A stretch of 64,000 nucleotides of DNA from the NCBI GenBank assembly GCA_900541835.1, contig UQLL01000001.1, positions 185,192 through 249,191 on the forward strand. Reading direction: 5' to 3'. Both the position numbers and the translations under genes were made by a program. Each line of letters opens with the position of its first letter. Position 1 is the stretch's first letter. The notes beneath the pieces were generated by a model that saw only the letters and a list, made by a program, of their open reading frames with translations, had not been told where the DNA came from and made no database searches. Positions 6,725-15,733 of the stretch are shown piece by piece. This DNA comes from an uncultured Porphyromonadaceae bacterium (GTDB lineage Bacteria; Bacteroidota; Bacteroidia; Bacteroidales; Muribaculaceae).

Positions 6725-8347
6725 TTATTTCTTTATTTGTATCGGCGAATGGCCGGCGTTAAGCTCGCGGAGGGCGCGCTGAATCATGGCGTCGTCGCGG
6801 TTGATGATCTTGAAGTATGCGTTGAATCCGAGTATGTCACGCACGAGCACAGCCTTGATCTGACGCAGGAGCAGTGCTCGGCTGCGGCCGATGTAGTACC
6901 ATCGGGCGGGGACTCCCTCGCCCGATGCGAAGTCGGCGAACTGCTGCAGCAGGGCGTTGTCGTTGGGCAGGGAGCGCAGGAGCTTGTCCATGTCACGGGA
7001 GTTTCCCATGGCTCGGCGGTAGCGGTCTGCCAGCTGCATGGAGAAGCGCGGGATAAGGCCACGGTTGACCACCTCGGTGTAGTAGGAGGTGACACCGGCG
7101 GTGTCCTCGGGGATGAAGATGTCGGGCATAATGCCTCCGCCGCCATAGACGATGCGGCCGTTGTGGGTCCTGTACCTCCTGGACTTGTCGAGATGGATGC
7201 TGTCGGCGCTGTAGAACTCGCCACGGTTGTAGCGCTCCAGGATGTCCATCTCGTACTTGCCCCCTTCGCCGCGAACGTATTCCTTCTGTATGGAACGTCC
7301 CGAGGGGGTGTAGTAGCGGGCTATGGTGAGGCGCAGGGCGGAGTTGTCGGGGAGCATGAACTGGTTCTGCACCAAGCCCTTGCCGAAAGTGCGGCGGCCT
7401 ATTACCAGTCCGCGGTCGTTGTCCTGGATGGCTCCGGCAAAGATTTCGGAAGCGGAGGCGGAGAACTCGTCGGCCACAACCACCAGCTGCATGTTCTGGA
7501 AGGAGCCGCGTCCGTCGCTGTCGGCAATGACGTCATCGGTCTTCTTGCGCCCCTTGGTGTATACGATACGGCGGCCGCCGGGAAGGAACTCGTTGGCCAT
7601 GAGGATGGCCTGGTCCATGTATCCGCCGGAGTTGCCGCGCAGGTCGATGACCATCTTGTCGGCACCCTGCATCCTGAGCTTGACCAGGGCGTCGAGAAAC
7701 TCCTGATAGGTGTTCTTGGCGAACTTACCCACGCGGATGTAGCCGGTCTTGCGGTCGAGCATGTAGTAGGAGTCGACGGAGTTGACGGGGATGTCACCGC
7801 GCACGATGTCGTAAACGGCAGGCTTGGACATGCCGGGACGCAGTATCTTGAGTTTGACGTGCGAACCCTTATCGCCGCGCAAGTTGGAAAAGACCTTCTC
7901 CTGGGTGGCGCCGGCACCGGTGAGCTGCACGGTATCGGCGGAAAGGATTCGGTCACCGGGCTGCAGCCCCACCTTCTGGGCGGGTCCGCCGGCGATGATG
8001 TCAACGGCCACCACGGTGTCCTTGATAATCTGGAAGCTGATGCCCACGCCCGAGAAGCTCCCCTCGAGCTCGCTGTTGACATCCTCGAAGTCGCTGGCGG
8101 GGATGTAGGCAGAATGCGGGTCGAGGTAGCTGAGCAAGTCAGGGATGTTCATCTCCAGCAACGAGTCAATGTCGACGTCATCGACGTACTCGGAGTTGAT
8201 GAGGCCCAGCAGCTCGCGGTACTTGTCGGACAGCTCGACCGTAGAGGAGCCGCCCTTTCTGAAGCCCCCGCCGATGAGGATGCCGATGGCGATGCCCGCC
8301 ATGAACAGCAGCGGCGTAAAGATGTAGAGAAGTTTGGAACGTTTCAA
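6725..8347 (-). CDS. C-terminal processing protease (S41 family, PDZ domain)
   Basis: A 540-residue periplasmic serine protease. One N-terminal membrane anchor (about residues 7-27) is followed by a PDZ domain (about 90-175, with GVGISFQ and GLQPGDRIL) and the S41 catalytic domain. The Ser/Lys dyad is readable: Ser298 in ADEFSASASEIF and Lys323 in TFGKGLVQ, with the 25-residue spacing found in E. coli Prc. About 130 further residues follow, as usual for Bacteroidetes CtpA-like proteases. It likely trims or degrades envelope proteins. It lies between dCMP deaminase (17 bases) and the cyclo-ligase (14 bases). Confidence 0.94.
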   Translation of the reverse strand: MKRSKLLYIFTPLLFMAGIAIGILIGGGFRKGGSSTVELSDKYRELLGLINSEYVDDVDIDSLLEMNIPDLLSYLDPHSAYIPASDFEDVNSELEGSFSGVGISFQIIKDTVVAVDIIAGGPAQKVGLQPGDRILSADTVQLTGAGATQEKVFSNLRGDKGSHVKLKILRPGMSKPAVYDIVRGDIPVNSVDSYYMLDRKTGYIRVGKFAKNTYQEFLDALVKLRMQGADKMVIDLRGNSGGYMDQAILMANEFLPGGRRIVYTKGRKKTDDVIADSDGRGSFQNMQLVVVADEFSASASEIFAGAIQDNDRGLVIGRRTFGKGLVQNQFMLPDNSALRLTIARYYTPSGRSIQKEYVRGEGGKYEMDILERYNRGEFYSADSIHLDKSRRYRTHNGRIVYGGGGIMPDIFIPEDTAGVTSYYTEVVNRGLIPRFSMQLADRYRRAMGNSRDMDKLLRSLPNDNALLQQFADFASGEGVPARWYYIGRSRALLLRQIKAVLVRDILGFNAYFKIINRDDAMIQRALRELNAGHSPIQIKK

Positions 8348-8364
8348 TTTACAGAACGTATTGT

Positions 8365-8823
8365 CTATCGTATGGTGTCAAAAATGCCGAGCAGCTCCTC
8401 CTTGGGGAAGTACTCGACCTCCACGCCGGCTTTTTCGAGCAGGTCGAGTCCGTTGGTGACTCGGTAACGCTCGGCGTATACTATGCGGCGGATGCCTGCC
8501 TGGATGATGAGCTTGCTGCATTCCATGCAGGGCGACGTGGTGATGTAGAGCGTAGAGCCCTCGGAGGAGTTGTTGCTGCGGGCGACCTTGGTGATGGCAT
8601 TCGCCTCGGCATGCAGCACGTAGGGGAAAGTGACCCCCTCCTCGTCCTCGCAGCGGTTCTCGAAGCCCGAAGGGGTGCCGTTGAAGCCGTCAGAGATGAT
8701 CATGTTGTCCTTGACCAGGATGGCGCCTACCTGACGGCGGCGACAGTATGAGTTCTCGGCCCAGATGAAGGCCATGCGCAGGTAGCGGCTGTCGAGCAGG
8801 CGCTGCTTTTCCTTGGGATCCAT
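8365..8823 (-). CDS. dCMP deaminase (ComEB-like cytidine/deoxycytidylate deaminase)
   Basis: A 152-residue zinc deaminase that makes dUMP from dCMP for thymidylate synthesis. It shows HAEANAI (His ligand and catalytic Glu) and PCMECSK (Cys ligand pair), plus GFNGTPSGFENRCEDE, typical of dCMP deaminases rather than tRNA or cytidine deaminases. The start at 8823 is preceded by a 9-base gap from trxB's stop. It belongs to the same minus-strand gene series as trxB and the S41 protease. Confidence 0.92.
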   Translation of the reverse strand: MDPKEKQRLLDSRYLRMAFIWAENSYCRRRQVGAILVKDNMIISDGFNGTPSGFENRCEDEEGVTFPYVLHAEANAITKVARSNNSSEGSTLYITTSPCMECSKLIIQAGIRRIVYAERYRVTNGLDLLEKAGVEVEYFPKEELLGIFDTIR

Positions 8824-8832
8824 GCGTGTATG

Positions 8833-9792
8833 CTATTCGATGTTGTTCTTGAGCAGGAAGCGCTCGGCATCGAGGGCGGCGCGGCAACCCGTTCCGGCGG
8901 CGGTGATGGCCTGCTGGTATGAGGGGTCGCAGACGTCTCCGGCGGCGAAAACGCCCGGCAGGTTGGTGGCCTGCGAATGGGCCTGCGTACGCACGAAGCC
9001 TCGGTCGTCGAGCTCCACGTGGTCACCGAAGAGCTCCGTGTTGGGCTTGTGGCCGATGGCCAGGAAGAAGCCGTCGATGTCGATGCGGAAGCGCTCCTCT
9101 TCGGGCAGCCCCGCATGGCGCACGATGTCGGCACCCTGCACCACACCCTCACCCGTGAGGCCGGTGACGTTGCAGTTGAATAGCACCTCGATGTTGGGGG
9201 TGTTGGCCACCTTGGCCTTCATGAAATGCGAGGCGCGGAGGTAGTCCTTGCGCACTATGAGGTATACCTTCTTGGCGAGAGAGGCGAGGTATACGGCCTC
9301 CTCGCAAGCGGAGTCTCCGCCACCCACCACGGCCACGTTGAGTCCGCGGTAAAAGAAGCCGTCGCAGACGGCACAGGCGCTCACGCCCATGCCTCGGTAT
9401 TTCTCCTCGTCAGGGAGGCCCAGGTAGCGGGCCGAGGCGCCCGTGCAGAGGATAATTGTCTCGGCCTCAATGGTCTTGCCATGCTCGTCAAGACACTTGT
9501 AGGGACGGCCGTTGAAGTCGATGCGCTCGATTGAGGCGGCGCGCACCTGAGTGCCGAAGCGCTCGGCCTGCTTGCGCAGGTCCTCCATGAGCTGGGTGCC
9601 ATTGACGCCCTCGGGATAGCCGGGGAAGTTCTCGACTTCGGAGGTGGTGGTTAGCTGGCCGCCCGGCTGCATGCCCTCGTAGAGCACCGGGGCGAGGTTG
9701 GCGCGGCTGGCGTAGATGCCGGCGGTGTATCCGGCAGGGCCGCTGCCTATGATGAGAACTTTTACTCTTTCGGTGTGCTGTTGTGTGTCCAT
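8833..9792 (-). CDS. trxB: Thioredoxin reductase
   Basis: A 319-residue low-molecular-weight thioredoxin reductase that passes electrons from NADPH via FAD to thioredoxin. The FAD-binding GSGPAGYTAGIYASRA is at residues 16-31, the redox disulfide CAVC is at Cys140/Cys143, the NADPH-binding GGGDSACEEA follows, and the second FAD motif FAAGDV is near residue 283. Length and motif order are classical. A thioredoxin is encoded at 30290-30586, well away. Gene order ftsK - lolA-like - trxB is, from memory, shared by other Bacteroidales. Confidence 0.96.
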   Translation of the reverse strand: MDTQQHTERVKVLIIGSGPAGYTAGIYASRANLAPVLYEGMQPGGQLTTTSEVENFPGYPEGVNGTQLMEDLRKQAERFGTQVRAASIERIDFNGRPYKCLDEHGKTIEAETIILCTGASARYLGLPDEEKYRGMGVSACAVCDGFFYRGLNVAVVGGGDSACEEAVYLASLAKKVYLIVRKDYLRASHFMKAKVANTPNIEVLFNCNVTGLTGEGVVQGADIVRHAGLPEEERFRIDIDGFFLAIGHKPNTELFGDHVELDDRGFVRTQAHSQATNLPGVFAAGDVCDPSYQQAITAAGTGCRAALDAERFLLKNNIE

Positions 9793-9810
9793 GGTCTTGC
9801 TTGATTAGGG

Positions 9811-10422
9811 TTAGCGCAGGTCGGTGACTTTGACCTTGCGGTACTTGTTTGAGGGGAAGCGGAAGTTGTTGGCCGCCGAAGCCCCCCCGGTCCTGAGCGA
9901 GGAGATGACGACTGTGGCGGTGATGCCGTTCCTCAGAGATACAACCAGTTTCTGCGGCTGAAAGTTGGCGCCGACGGTGAGTATCGCCTTCTTGGCTGCC
10001 GCACCGGAGTTCCTGGCCGTGAGTATGACGCAGTGGCCGGAGGCGGGCTGACGCTTGGCCAGGGCCACTGTGTAGCCGGAAGCCCACGAGGATATATATC
10101 CTGTGGGACACATCTGGTCAACTTCCGCTGCCGTTGGGTTGGAGAGCGTGGCGGTGTTGTCGCTGGTGTCGAGGGTTGTCATCGACTTGCCGTCGTACCA
10201 GGTCTTGTAGCGCCCCTGGTCGAGGTAGAAGGCGCGCCCCTTGACGATGGCGGTACCGGAGAAGCGGCCGCCGTCGGAAGAGGAGATGGAGTAGCGGACG
10301 GTGACGCCGGAGGCGCCCGAGAGCGTGGCCGCAGCCTTGCGCATCACCTCCCGGGCGGAGGGTGCCGCCGAGGCCCCAAAGGCCACCAGCAGCAGCACGA
10401 GCGCGAATATCTTCCTACACAT
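9811..10422 (-). CDS. LolA-like outer-membrane lipoprotein carrier protein
   Basis: A 203-residue secreted protein with a clean signal peptide (MCRKIFALVLLLVAFGASAAP, cleavage about residue 20). The body resembles the LolA/LolB half-barrel: SAREVMRKAAATLSGASGV, FYLDQGRYKTWYDGKSM, and beta-strand-rich repeats to the end. LolA ferries lipoproteins from the inner to the outer membrane. The start at 10422 is chosen over an upstream in-frame ATG because the latter lies inside ftsK and would bury the signal peptide. It is 25 bases after ftsK. Sequence similarity to proteobacterial LolA is weak, so the call rests on fold-like pattern, length and genomic position. Confidence 0.78.
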   Translation of the reverse strand: MCRKIFALVLLLVAFGASAAPSAREVMRKAAATLSGASGVTVRYSISSSDGGRFSGTAIVKGRAFYLDQGRYKTWYDGKSMTTLDTSDNTATLSNPTAAEVDQMCPTGYISSWASGYTVALAKRQPASGHCVILTARNSGAAAKKAILTVGANFQPQKLVVSLRNGITATVVISSLRTGGASAANNFRFPSNKYRKVKVTDLR

Positions 10423-10447
10423 ATTTTTATTAACTGAAACTCGGATT

Positions 10448-13144
10448 TTATTTGAGGCCGATCGAATCGAGCACGGATTCCAGGGCCATGGGGTCCATAA
10501 GCACGGTGCGGGGCTTTCCGCCGTGCGCGGGTCCGACCACGCCCATGCGCTCAAGCTGGTCCATGATGCGCCCCGCGCGGTTGTAGCCGATATTGTAGCG
10601 GCGCTGTACGGCCGAAGTGGAGGCCTGGGGCATGTTGATGATGGCTCGGGCTATCTCGGGGAGCATCGGGTCGACGCGCTGGTCGTCGAAGCCGCCGTCG
10701 ATGTCACCGCCGTCGTCGCCGCTGACAAGCGGTTCGGGCAGCACGTAGGGCTGTTCGTCGCAGGGCTGCCGGGAGATGAAGGTGCAGATGTCGTCGACCT
10801 CCTTCTCCGAGGTGTAGGCGCACTGCACGCGCACCAGCTCGCTGCGGTCGAAGATGAGCATATCGCCCATGCCGATAAGCCGCTCTGCCTCAGTGGTGTT
10901 GAGGATGGTCTTGGAATCCACGCCTGAGCTCACCTTGAAGGCTATGCGGGCCGGGAAGTTGGCCTTGATGAGGCCCGTGACGACGTCGGTGGAGGGACGC
11001 TGGGTGGTGAGGATGAGATGGATGCCGATAGCGCGGGCCTTCTGGGCCAGGCGCGCGATGGACTTCTCCACCTCCTTGCCGACGTTCATGATCAAGTCGG
11101 CGAACTCGTCGATAATGACCACGATGTAAGGCATAAAGCGGTGTCCATCGGCGGGATTGAGACGCCCGTCGAGGAACTTCTCGTTGTACTCCTTGACGGC
11201 ACGTACGCGTGCATTCTTGAGCAGCTGGTAGCGTTCCTCCATCTCCACGCAAAGGGAGCTGAGGACTGGCAGCGACTTGTTGGCCACGTCGGTGATGACG
11301 ACCTCCTGGTCATCACCCGGCAGGCGCGCCAGGTAGTGCTTCTCGATCTCGGAATAGAGGCTCAGCTCCACCATCTTCGGGTCGATGAGCACGAACTTCA
11401 GCTCCGAGGGCTTCTTGCAGAAGAGCAGCGAGGTGATGATGGCGTTGAGTCCCACCGACTTGCCCTGACCGGTGGCGCCGGCCACCAGCAGGTGGGGCAT
11501 CTTGGCCAGGTCGGCTATGTAGACGTCGTTGTTGATGGTGCATCCGAGCGCCAGGGGGAGTTCCGCCTTCGTCTCCTGGAAGCGGCGCGAGGAGATGACC
11601 GTGCGCATCGTCACCATCTGTCGCTCGCGGTTGGCTACCTCGATGCCCACGGTGCCGCGGCCCGGCATGGGAGCGATAATGCGGACACCAGTGGCGCGGA
11701 GCGAACGGGCGATGTCGTCGGCCAGGTTGCGGATGCTCGAAATCTTCACTCCGCGCTCCGGCACTATTTCATACAGGGTGACTGTAGGGCCTACTGTGGC
11801 CTCGATATCGGTGATGGGAATGCCGAAGTCGAGCAGCGTCTGGCGTATCTTCTCCTTGTTCTCCACCTGCTCGTTGCGGTCCAGGGCGGGACGCTCCGGG
11901 GCGGCCTTGAGCAGGGCCAGGGGGGGGAAGTGGTAGTTCTCGGCCTTCTTAGGCAAGGTGGAATCCTTCTCGGAGACGGTGGCGACGTGGTTGACGTTCA
12001 CCTTCATAGTCATGCCACGCCCCTCAGCTTTCGGGGCCTCGGCGGCGGGAACGTCGCCGGTGGCAGAGGTATTGCCCTGGGCGGCGAGTTCCTCTTCCTG
12101 TCCCGGGCGGGTATCGGGTCCGGGCAGCGGATCCTCCTCGCCGTCGTCGTAGATATAGGTCATGTCAGCCTCGACGTCCAGCTCCTCTGGCGACTGTCCC
12201 GAGTTATCGGCAAAAGCCACGTTGTCGGGCTGGGCGTTATCGGCACCGGCGTCCGCTTCGGAGACGTGCTCTCCGGCCCCGGCCTCCTCGGCCATCTCGC
12301 GGGCCTGCATCTCCTCCATCTCGCGGATGCGGGCATGCTCGGCCTCCATCTCGGCGCGGCGGGCCGCACGGACGGCATCGCGCTGGCGCTTCTTCTTAAT
12401 GCACCACTTGACCACGTCGCGCAGGCAGATCGTAACGAACATGACAAGCATGAAGATGCAGAGCAGGGCGGCTCCGGCCCAGCCGATGAAGTCGATGATG
12501 GCCTGGTTCACGTACCGCCCGTGCGCACCTCCGAGGTTGAAGGGCACATCAAGGCCGATGGTCAGCAGGCCGATTATCAGAGATATGGTGATGAGGGCTA
12601 TGAGGCACTTGATGGTGAAATTGAGGGTCCTGAAGCGGCCCAGCCGCGAGTTGGTGAGCATCTTGAGGCTGACCATCAGGAGCCAGAAGATGATGACGAG
12701 GCTGCCGAATCCGAAACCGTCGTCGATGAGAATCTGCGATAGACGCGCCCCCCCTTCGCCGCCGTAGTTGTCGACGTGCACAGTGCCAGCCCTGGTGCCG
12801 GCAATGACAGCCTGGTCGTCGAAGCAGTTGCCGACGTAGGAAATGAAGCAGATGAGCAGGTATGCGGCCAGCAGCATCAGGAATAGGCCGGTCATCACCC
12901 TCAGCGTGGGGTTGTGGAAGAAGGCGTTCACCTTGTCCATGAATGTCGGCTCCGACTTGGCGACGGCCCTGGCGCGCCCCGGAGTCCTATGTCCGGGCCT
13001 GGCCTTGCCTGCGGCGTCGCGCTTGTCGGAGGCAGGAGGGCGACGGGTCTTGCCGGCCTCCTCATCCGACGGGCTGAGGACCGGTACGGCGCCGTTCTCG
13101 CCGTAAAGCCCTATCTCGGGCGAGTATGTATCGTAGTGTGGCAA
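10448..13144 (-). CDS. ftsK: DNA translocase FtsK/SpoIIIE
   Basis: An 898-residue FtsK-type DNA pump that coordinates chromosome segregation with septation. The N-terminal region has a long basic tail and then four predicted membrane segments (roughly residues 80-250). A charged, Asp/Glu-rich linker (about 260-400) precedes the alpha/beta motor, with Walker A GATGQGKSVGLN and Walker B IVVIIDEFADL. The C-terminal gamma winged helix (STSAVQRRYNIGYNRAGRIM) reads orienting sequences. It lies upstream of the LolA-like gene and trxB and is probably cotranscribed with them. Confidence 0.96.
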   Translation of the reverse strand: MPHYDTYSPEIGLYGENGAVPVLSPSDEEAGKTRRPPASDKRDAAGKARPGHRTPGRARAVAKSEPTFMDKVNAFFHNPTLRVMTGLFLMLLAAYLLICFISYVGNCFDDQAVIAGTRAGTVHVDNYGGEGGARLSQILIDDGFGFGSLVIIFWLLMVSLKMLTNSRLGRFRTLNFTIKCLIALITISLIIGLLTIGLDVPFNLGGAHGRYVNQAIIDFIGWAGAALLCIFMLVMFVTICLRDVVKWCIKKKRQRDAVRAARRAEMEAEHARIREMEEMQAREMAEEAGAGEHVSEADAGADNAQPDNVAFADNSGQSPEELDVEADMTYIYDDGEEDPLPGPDTRPGQEEELAAQGNTSATGDVPAAEAPKAEGRGMTMKVNVNHVATVSEKDSTLPKKAENYHFPPLALLKAAPERPALDRNEQVENKEKIRQTLLDFGIPITDIEATVGPTVTLYEIVPERGVKISSIRNLADDIARSLRATGVRIIAPMPGRGTVGIEVANRERQMVTMRTVISSRRFQETKAELPLALGCTINNDVYIADLAKMPHLLVAGATGQGKSVGLNAIITSLLFCKKPSELKFVLIDPKMVELSLYSEIEKHYLARLPGDDQEVVITDVANKSLPVLSSLCVEMEERYQLLKNARVRAVKEYNEKFLDGRLNPADGHRFMPYIVVIIDEFADLIMNVGKEVEKSIARLAQKARAIGIHLILTTQRPSTDVVTGLIKANFPARIAFKVSSGVDSKTILNTTEAERLIGMGDMLIFDRSELVRVQCAYTSEKEVDDICTFISRQPCDEQPYVLPEPLVSGDDGGDIDGGFDDQRVDPMLPEIARAIINMPQASTSAVQRRYNIGYNRAGRIMDQLERMGVVGPAHGGKPRTVLMDPMALESVLDSIGLK

Positions 13145-13264
13145 TGTTTCTTGTTTAGATGATGAGAGGTGAGGGGATGCACAGCGGAGAAGTGGGTGTG
13201 GCTAACCCGCCAGCGCACGCCAGACGCAAATGGAAATGCCGTTTCTGCTGCCGGCTACCGGGGA

Positions 13265-14266
13265 TTAGTCAACGAGGGTCTCCACCGGCTCTTCTTCGGG
13301 GGACTCCTCCTTCTGCTTCTCCGGCTCTGCAGGAATCGTGTCCTTCTCCTGACGCTCGGCCTCCTCGACCTCTGGCTTCTCCTTTTCCTTGTTCTCTTCA
13401 GGCTTGCGGAGCGTGCCGGTGTTGGCACCGGGCAGCGGGGCGACGCCGGTGTTGAAGTAGCCGGTGCGGCACCCCTCCTGCGCGTTGACGGCCTGGTCGC
13501 GCTCGCTCGGCAGAATGATGATGGGCATGCCTATCTGCACGTACTTCACCAGGTCGAGGATGTTCTCGTCGCGCAGGCGGATGCATCCGTGGCTGGTCCG
13601 CCTGCCTATGGAACCGGGAGAAGAGGTGCCGTGGATGCCCACCTGCGTCGTCACGGGGTTCTTGACGCGCACGAAGCGAGGCCCGAAGCACTTGCCGGGA
13701 TGCTTGATGCCATCGTCGTCGGTGAACTCCCAGTCGGTGCTGTCGTAGATGCCCTCGGCGGAGAAATACCCTTCGGGGGTGCGAGAGTCGGCCTTCTTGT
13801 GCTTGGTGCCGTAGTTGCGCGGCCCGGCCATTCCGTATTCCTTCTCCACGCGTCCGTACTTGTCGAAAAGAATCACCTTCATCTTGGACTTGTCGACCAC
13901 GATGAAGCGCTTGTAGGGACTGTTGAGCAGCTTTGTCGCGTATGCCAGCTCCTCGTGGGCCATCTGCGGCAGGATGCCCTGCCGGTACTCGCTCCAGTCG
14001 GGCGACTGCTCCATGAAAGCCAACGCGTCCTCGGCGGTCGGGAAGACATGGTTGGTGTACTGAGGACCTTTCGGCACGCTGTCCTCCTTCTGCGGCGGGA
14101 GACCGGCGATGCTGTCCGTTTCCTGTATCTCGGCATTTGCCGTTCCCTGTGTGGCGGGGTCGGCAGCTGTGGTGTCGGTCGAGGAAGTACAGCCTACGTT
14201 TATAAATAAAGTGGAAAGGCAGGCCGCCAGGGCGAGCCTCTTTATATTGTGCATGTCGAGATTCAT
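13265..14266 (-). CDS. L,D-transpeptidase (YkuD-fold) lipoprotein
   Basis: A 333-residue envelope protein. The N-terminus (RLALAACLSTLFINVGC) looks like a lipoprotein signal peptide, though Asn at -3 of the lipobox is unusual. A second ATG at 14254 is possible. The catalytic YkuD motif is HGTSSPGSIGRRTSHGCIRL, with Cys in SHGCIR. Such enzymes form 3-3 cross-links in peptidoglycan or attach lipoproteins to it. The last 60 residues are low-complexity, rich in Glu, Lys and Pro. Divergent from ugd, with its own promoter at 14287-14317. Confidence 0.92.
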   Translation of the reverse strand: MNLDMHNIKRLALAACLSTLFINVGCTSSTDTTAADPATQGTANAEIQETDSIAGLPPQKEDSVPKGPQYTNHVFPTAEDALAFMEQSPDWSEYRQGILPQMAHEELAYATKLLNSPYKRFIVVDKSKMKVILFDKYGRVEKEYGMAGPRNYGTKHKKADSRTPEGYFSAEGIYDSTDWEFTDDDGIKHPGKCFGPRFVRVKNPVTTQVGIHGTSSPGSIGRRTSHGCIRLRDENILDLVKYVQIGMPIIILPSERDQAVNAQEGCRTGYFNTGVAPLPGANTGTLRKPEENKEKEKPEVEEAERQEKDTIPAEPEKQKEESPEEEPVETLVD

Positions 14267-14286
14267 TACTGTTATGAAAGCAAGTG

Positions 14287-14317
14287 CAAATTTAGTACAT
14301 TTTTCGGTCTCACGCAA
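14287..14317 (-). promoter_or_regulatory. Promoter of the L,D-transpeptidase gene
   Basis: On the minus strand TTG (14317-14315), 20 bases, then TAAATTTG (14294-14287), a full match to the Bacteroidetes TTG / TAnnTTTG promoter. The predicted start is about 15 bases before the ATG at 14266. Confidence 0.7.
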
Positions 14318-14354
14318 GACCTTGCCCTTTCTAATCACAAAGTTTTTGAAATTG

Positions 14355-14385
14355 TTGGCTCACTCGGAATTAATTGTTAATTTTG
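14355..14385 (+). promoter_or_regulatory. Promoter of the ugd operon
   Basis: TTG at 14355-14357, 20 bases, then TAATTTTG at 14378-14385, fitting the Bacteroidetes -33/-7 consensus. It is 30 bases ahead of the UDP-glucose dehydrogenase start and divergent from the L,D-transpeptidase promoter. Confidence 0.7.
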
Positions 14386-14415
14386 CACTGAATATTCCCC
14401 AACCAGAGTAAATAA

Positions 14416-15732
14416 ATGAAGATAGCAATAGTGGGGTCTGGCTATGTGGGCCTGGTTTCGGGCGCCTGTTTTTCGGACATGGGCGTAGAGGTCATCTGCG
14501 TCGACGTCGACGAGGCCAAGATTCGCAGCCTCAACGAGGGCAGGGTTCCCATCTACGAGCCTGGCCTGCAGACCATGGTGGACCGTAACCGCCGGTCCGG
14601 ACGCCTTAAATTCACTACTTCCCTCACCGAAGCTCTCGACTCGGGCGTCGAGGCCGTGTTCTCCGCCGTCGGCACGCCTCCCGACGAAGATGGCTCCGCC
14701 GACCTGCATTATGTGCTCGACGTAGCCCGAGGCATCGGCCGCCATATGGACCGCTACCTCTGCATCGTCACCAAGAGCACCGTACCCGTGGGTACCGCCG
14801 ACAAAGTCCGTGCCACCGTGCAGGAGGAGCTCGACCGCCGCGGCGTCAGCATAGATTTCGACGTCGCCTCCAATCCCGAGTTCCTCAAGGAGGGAGCCGC
14901 CATACCCGACTTCATGAGTCCCGACCGCGTGGTGGTGGGCGTCGACACCGACCGTGCCCGAAAGCTCATGGAGAGGCTCTACCGCCCTTTCACGCTCTCC
15001 TCGGACCGCATGATCTTCACCGATATCCGCTCGGCCGAGATGATAAAATATGCCGCCAACGCCATGCTCGCCACCCGCATATCGTTCATGAACGACATAG
15101 CCAACCTCTGCGACCGCGTGGGCGCCGACGTCGAGATGGTGCGCAAGGGCATCGGCTCCGACCTCCGCATCGGCACCAAGTTCCTATACCCCGGCTGCGG
15201 CTACGGAGGCTCCTGCTTCCCAAAGGACGTCAAGGCCATCATACGCACCGCCGCCCAACATGGCTACGACATGCGTGTGCTGCAAGCCGTCGAAGCCGTC
15301 AACGAGGACCAGAAGCGACTCCTCTTCGACAAGCTATCGGCACACTACGAAGGCGACCTGAAAGGCAGACGCATCGCCCTGTGGGGACTGGCGTTCAAGC
15401 CCGAGACGGACGATATGCGCGAGGCACCCGCGCTCGTGCTCATCGACCTGCTCCTCAAGGCCGGCGCAGATGTGGTGGCCTACGATCCCATAGCCGTAAC
15501 CGAGGCAAAACGGCGCCTCGGCGACTCCATCGCCTATGCCCCTGACATGTACTCCGCCCTCGACGGCGCCGACGCACTCATGCTCCTCACCGAATGGAAG
15601 GAACTCCGCATGCCCGACTGGCAGCAGGCACACCGGCGCATGAAGAACCCCGTCGTGCTCGACGGACGAAACATATACTCCCGCCCCGAACTCGAGAAGG
15701 ACGGCTTCCACTATTACGCATTAGGCAAATAA
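14416..15732 (+). CDS. ugd: UDP-glucose 6-dehydrogenase
   Basis: A 438-residue NAD-dependent enzyme oxidising UDP-glucose to UDP-glucuronate for surface polysaccharides. The N-terminal NAD motif is GSGYVGLVSG (residues 7-16). The catalytic Cys lies in YPGCGYGGSCFPKD (about residue 262), and the C-terminal domain has GLAFKPETDDMREAP. All are canonical. The related UDP-ManNAc or GDP-mannose dehydrogenases share this fold, so the sugar nucleotide is likely but not proven. First gene of the 14.4-22.8 kb plus-strand series; the next gene starts 1 base after its stop. Confidence 0.92.
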   Translation: MKIAIVGSGYVGLVSGACFSDMGVEVICVDVDEAKIRSLNEGRVPIYEPGLQTMVDRNRRSGRLKFTTSLTEALDSGVEAVFSAVGTPPDEDGSADLHYVLDVARGIGRHMDRYLCIVTKSTVPVGTADKVRATVQEELDRRGVSIDFDVASNPEFLKEGAAIPDFMSPDRVVVGVDTDRARKLMERLYRPFTLSSDRMIFTDIRSAEMIKYAANAMLATRISFMNDIANLCDRVGADVEMVRKGIGSDLRIGTKFLYPGCGYGGSCFPKDVKAIIRTAAQHGYDMRVLQAVEAVNEDQKRLLFDKLSAHYEGDLKGRRIALWGLAFKPETDDMREAPALVLIDLLLKAGADVVAYDPIAVTEAKRRLGDSIAYAPDMYSALDGADALMLLTEWKELRMPDWQQAHRRMKNPVVLDGRNIYSRPELEKDGFHYYALGK

Positions 15733-15733
15733 C

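Noticed and set aside
10448..13144. A plus-strand 574-codon frame antisense to ftsK (11018-12742)
   Set aside because: It is opposite the clear FtsK motor and has no motif of its own.
13265..14338. A longer start (14338) for the L,D-transpeptidase
   Set aside because: It would place the signal peptide 25 residues inside the protein and overlap the promoter at 14287-14317; the starts at 14266 or 14254 fit better.
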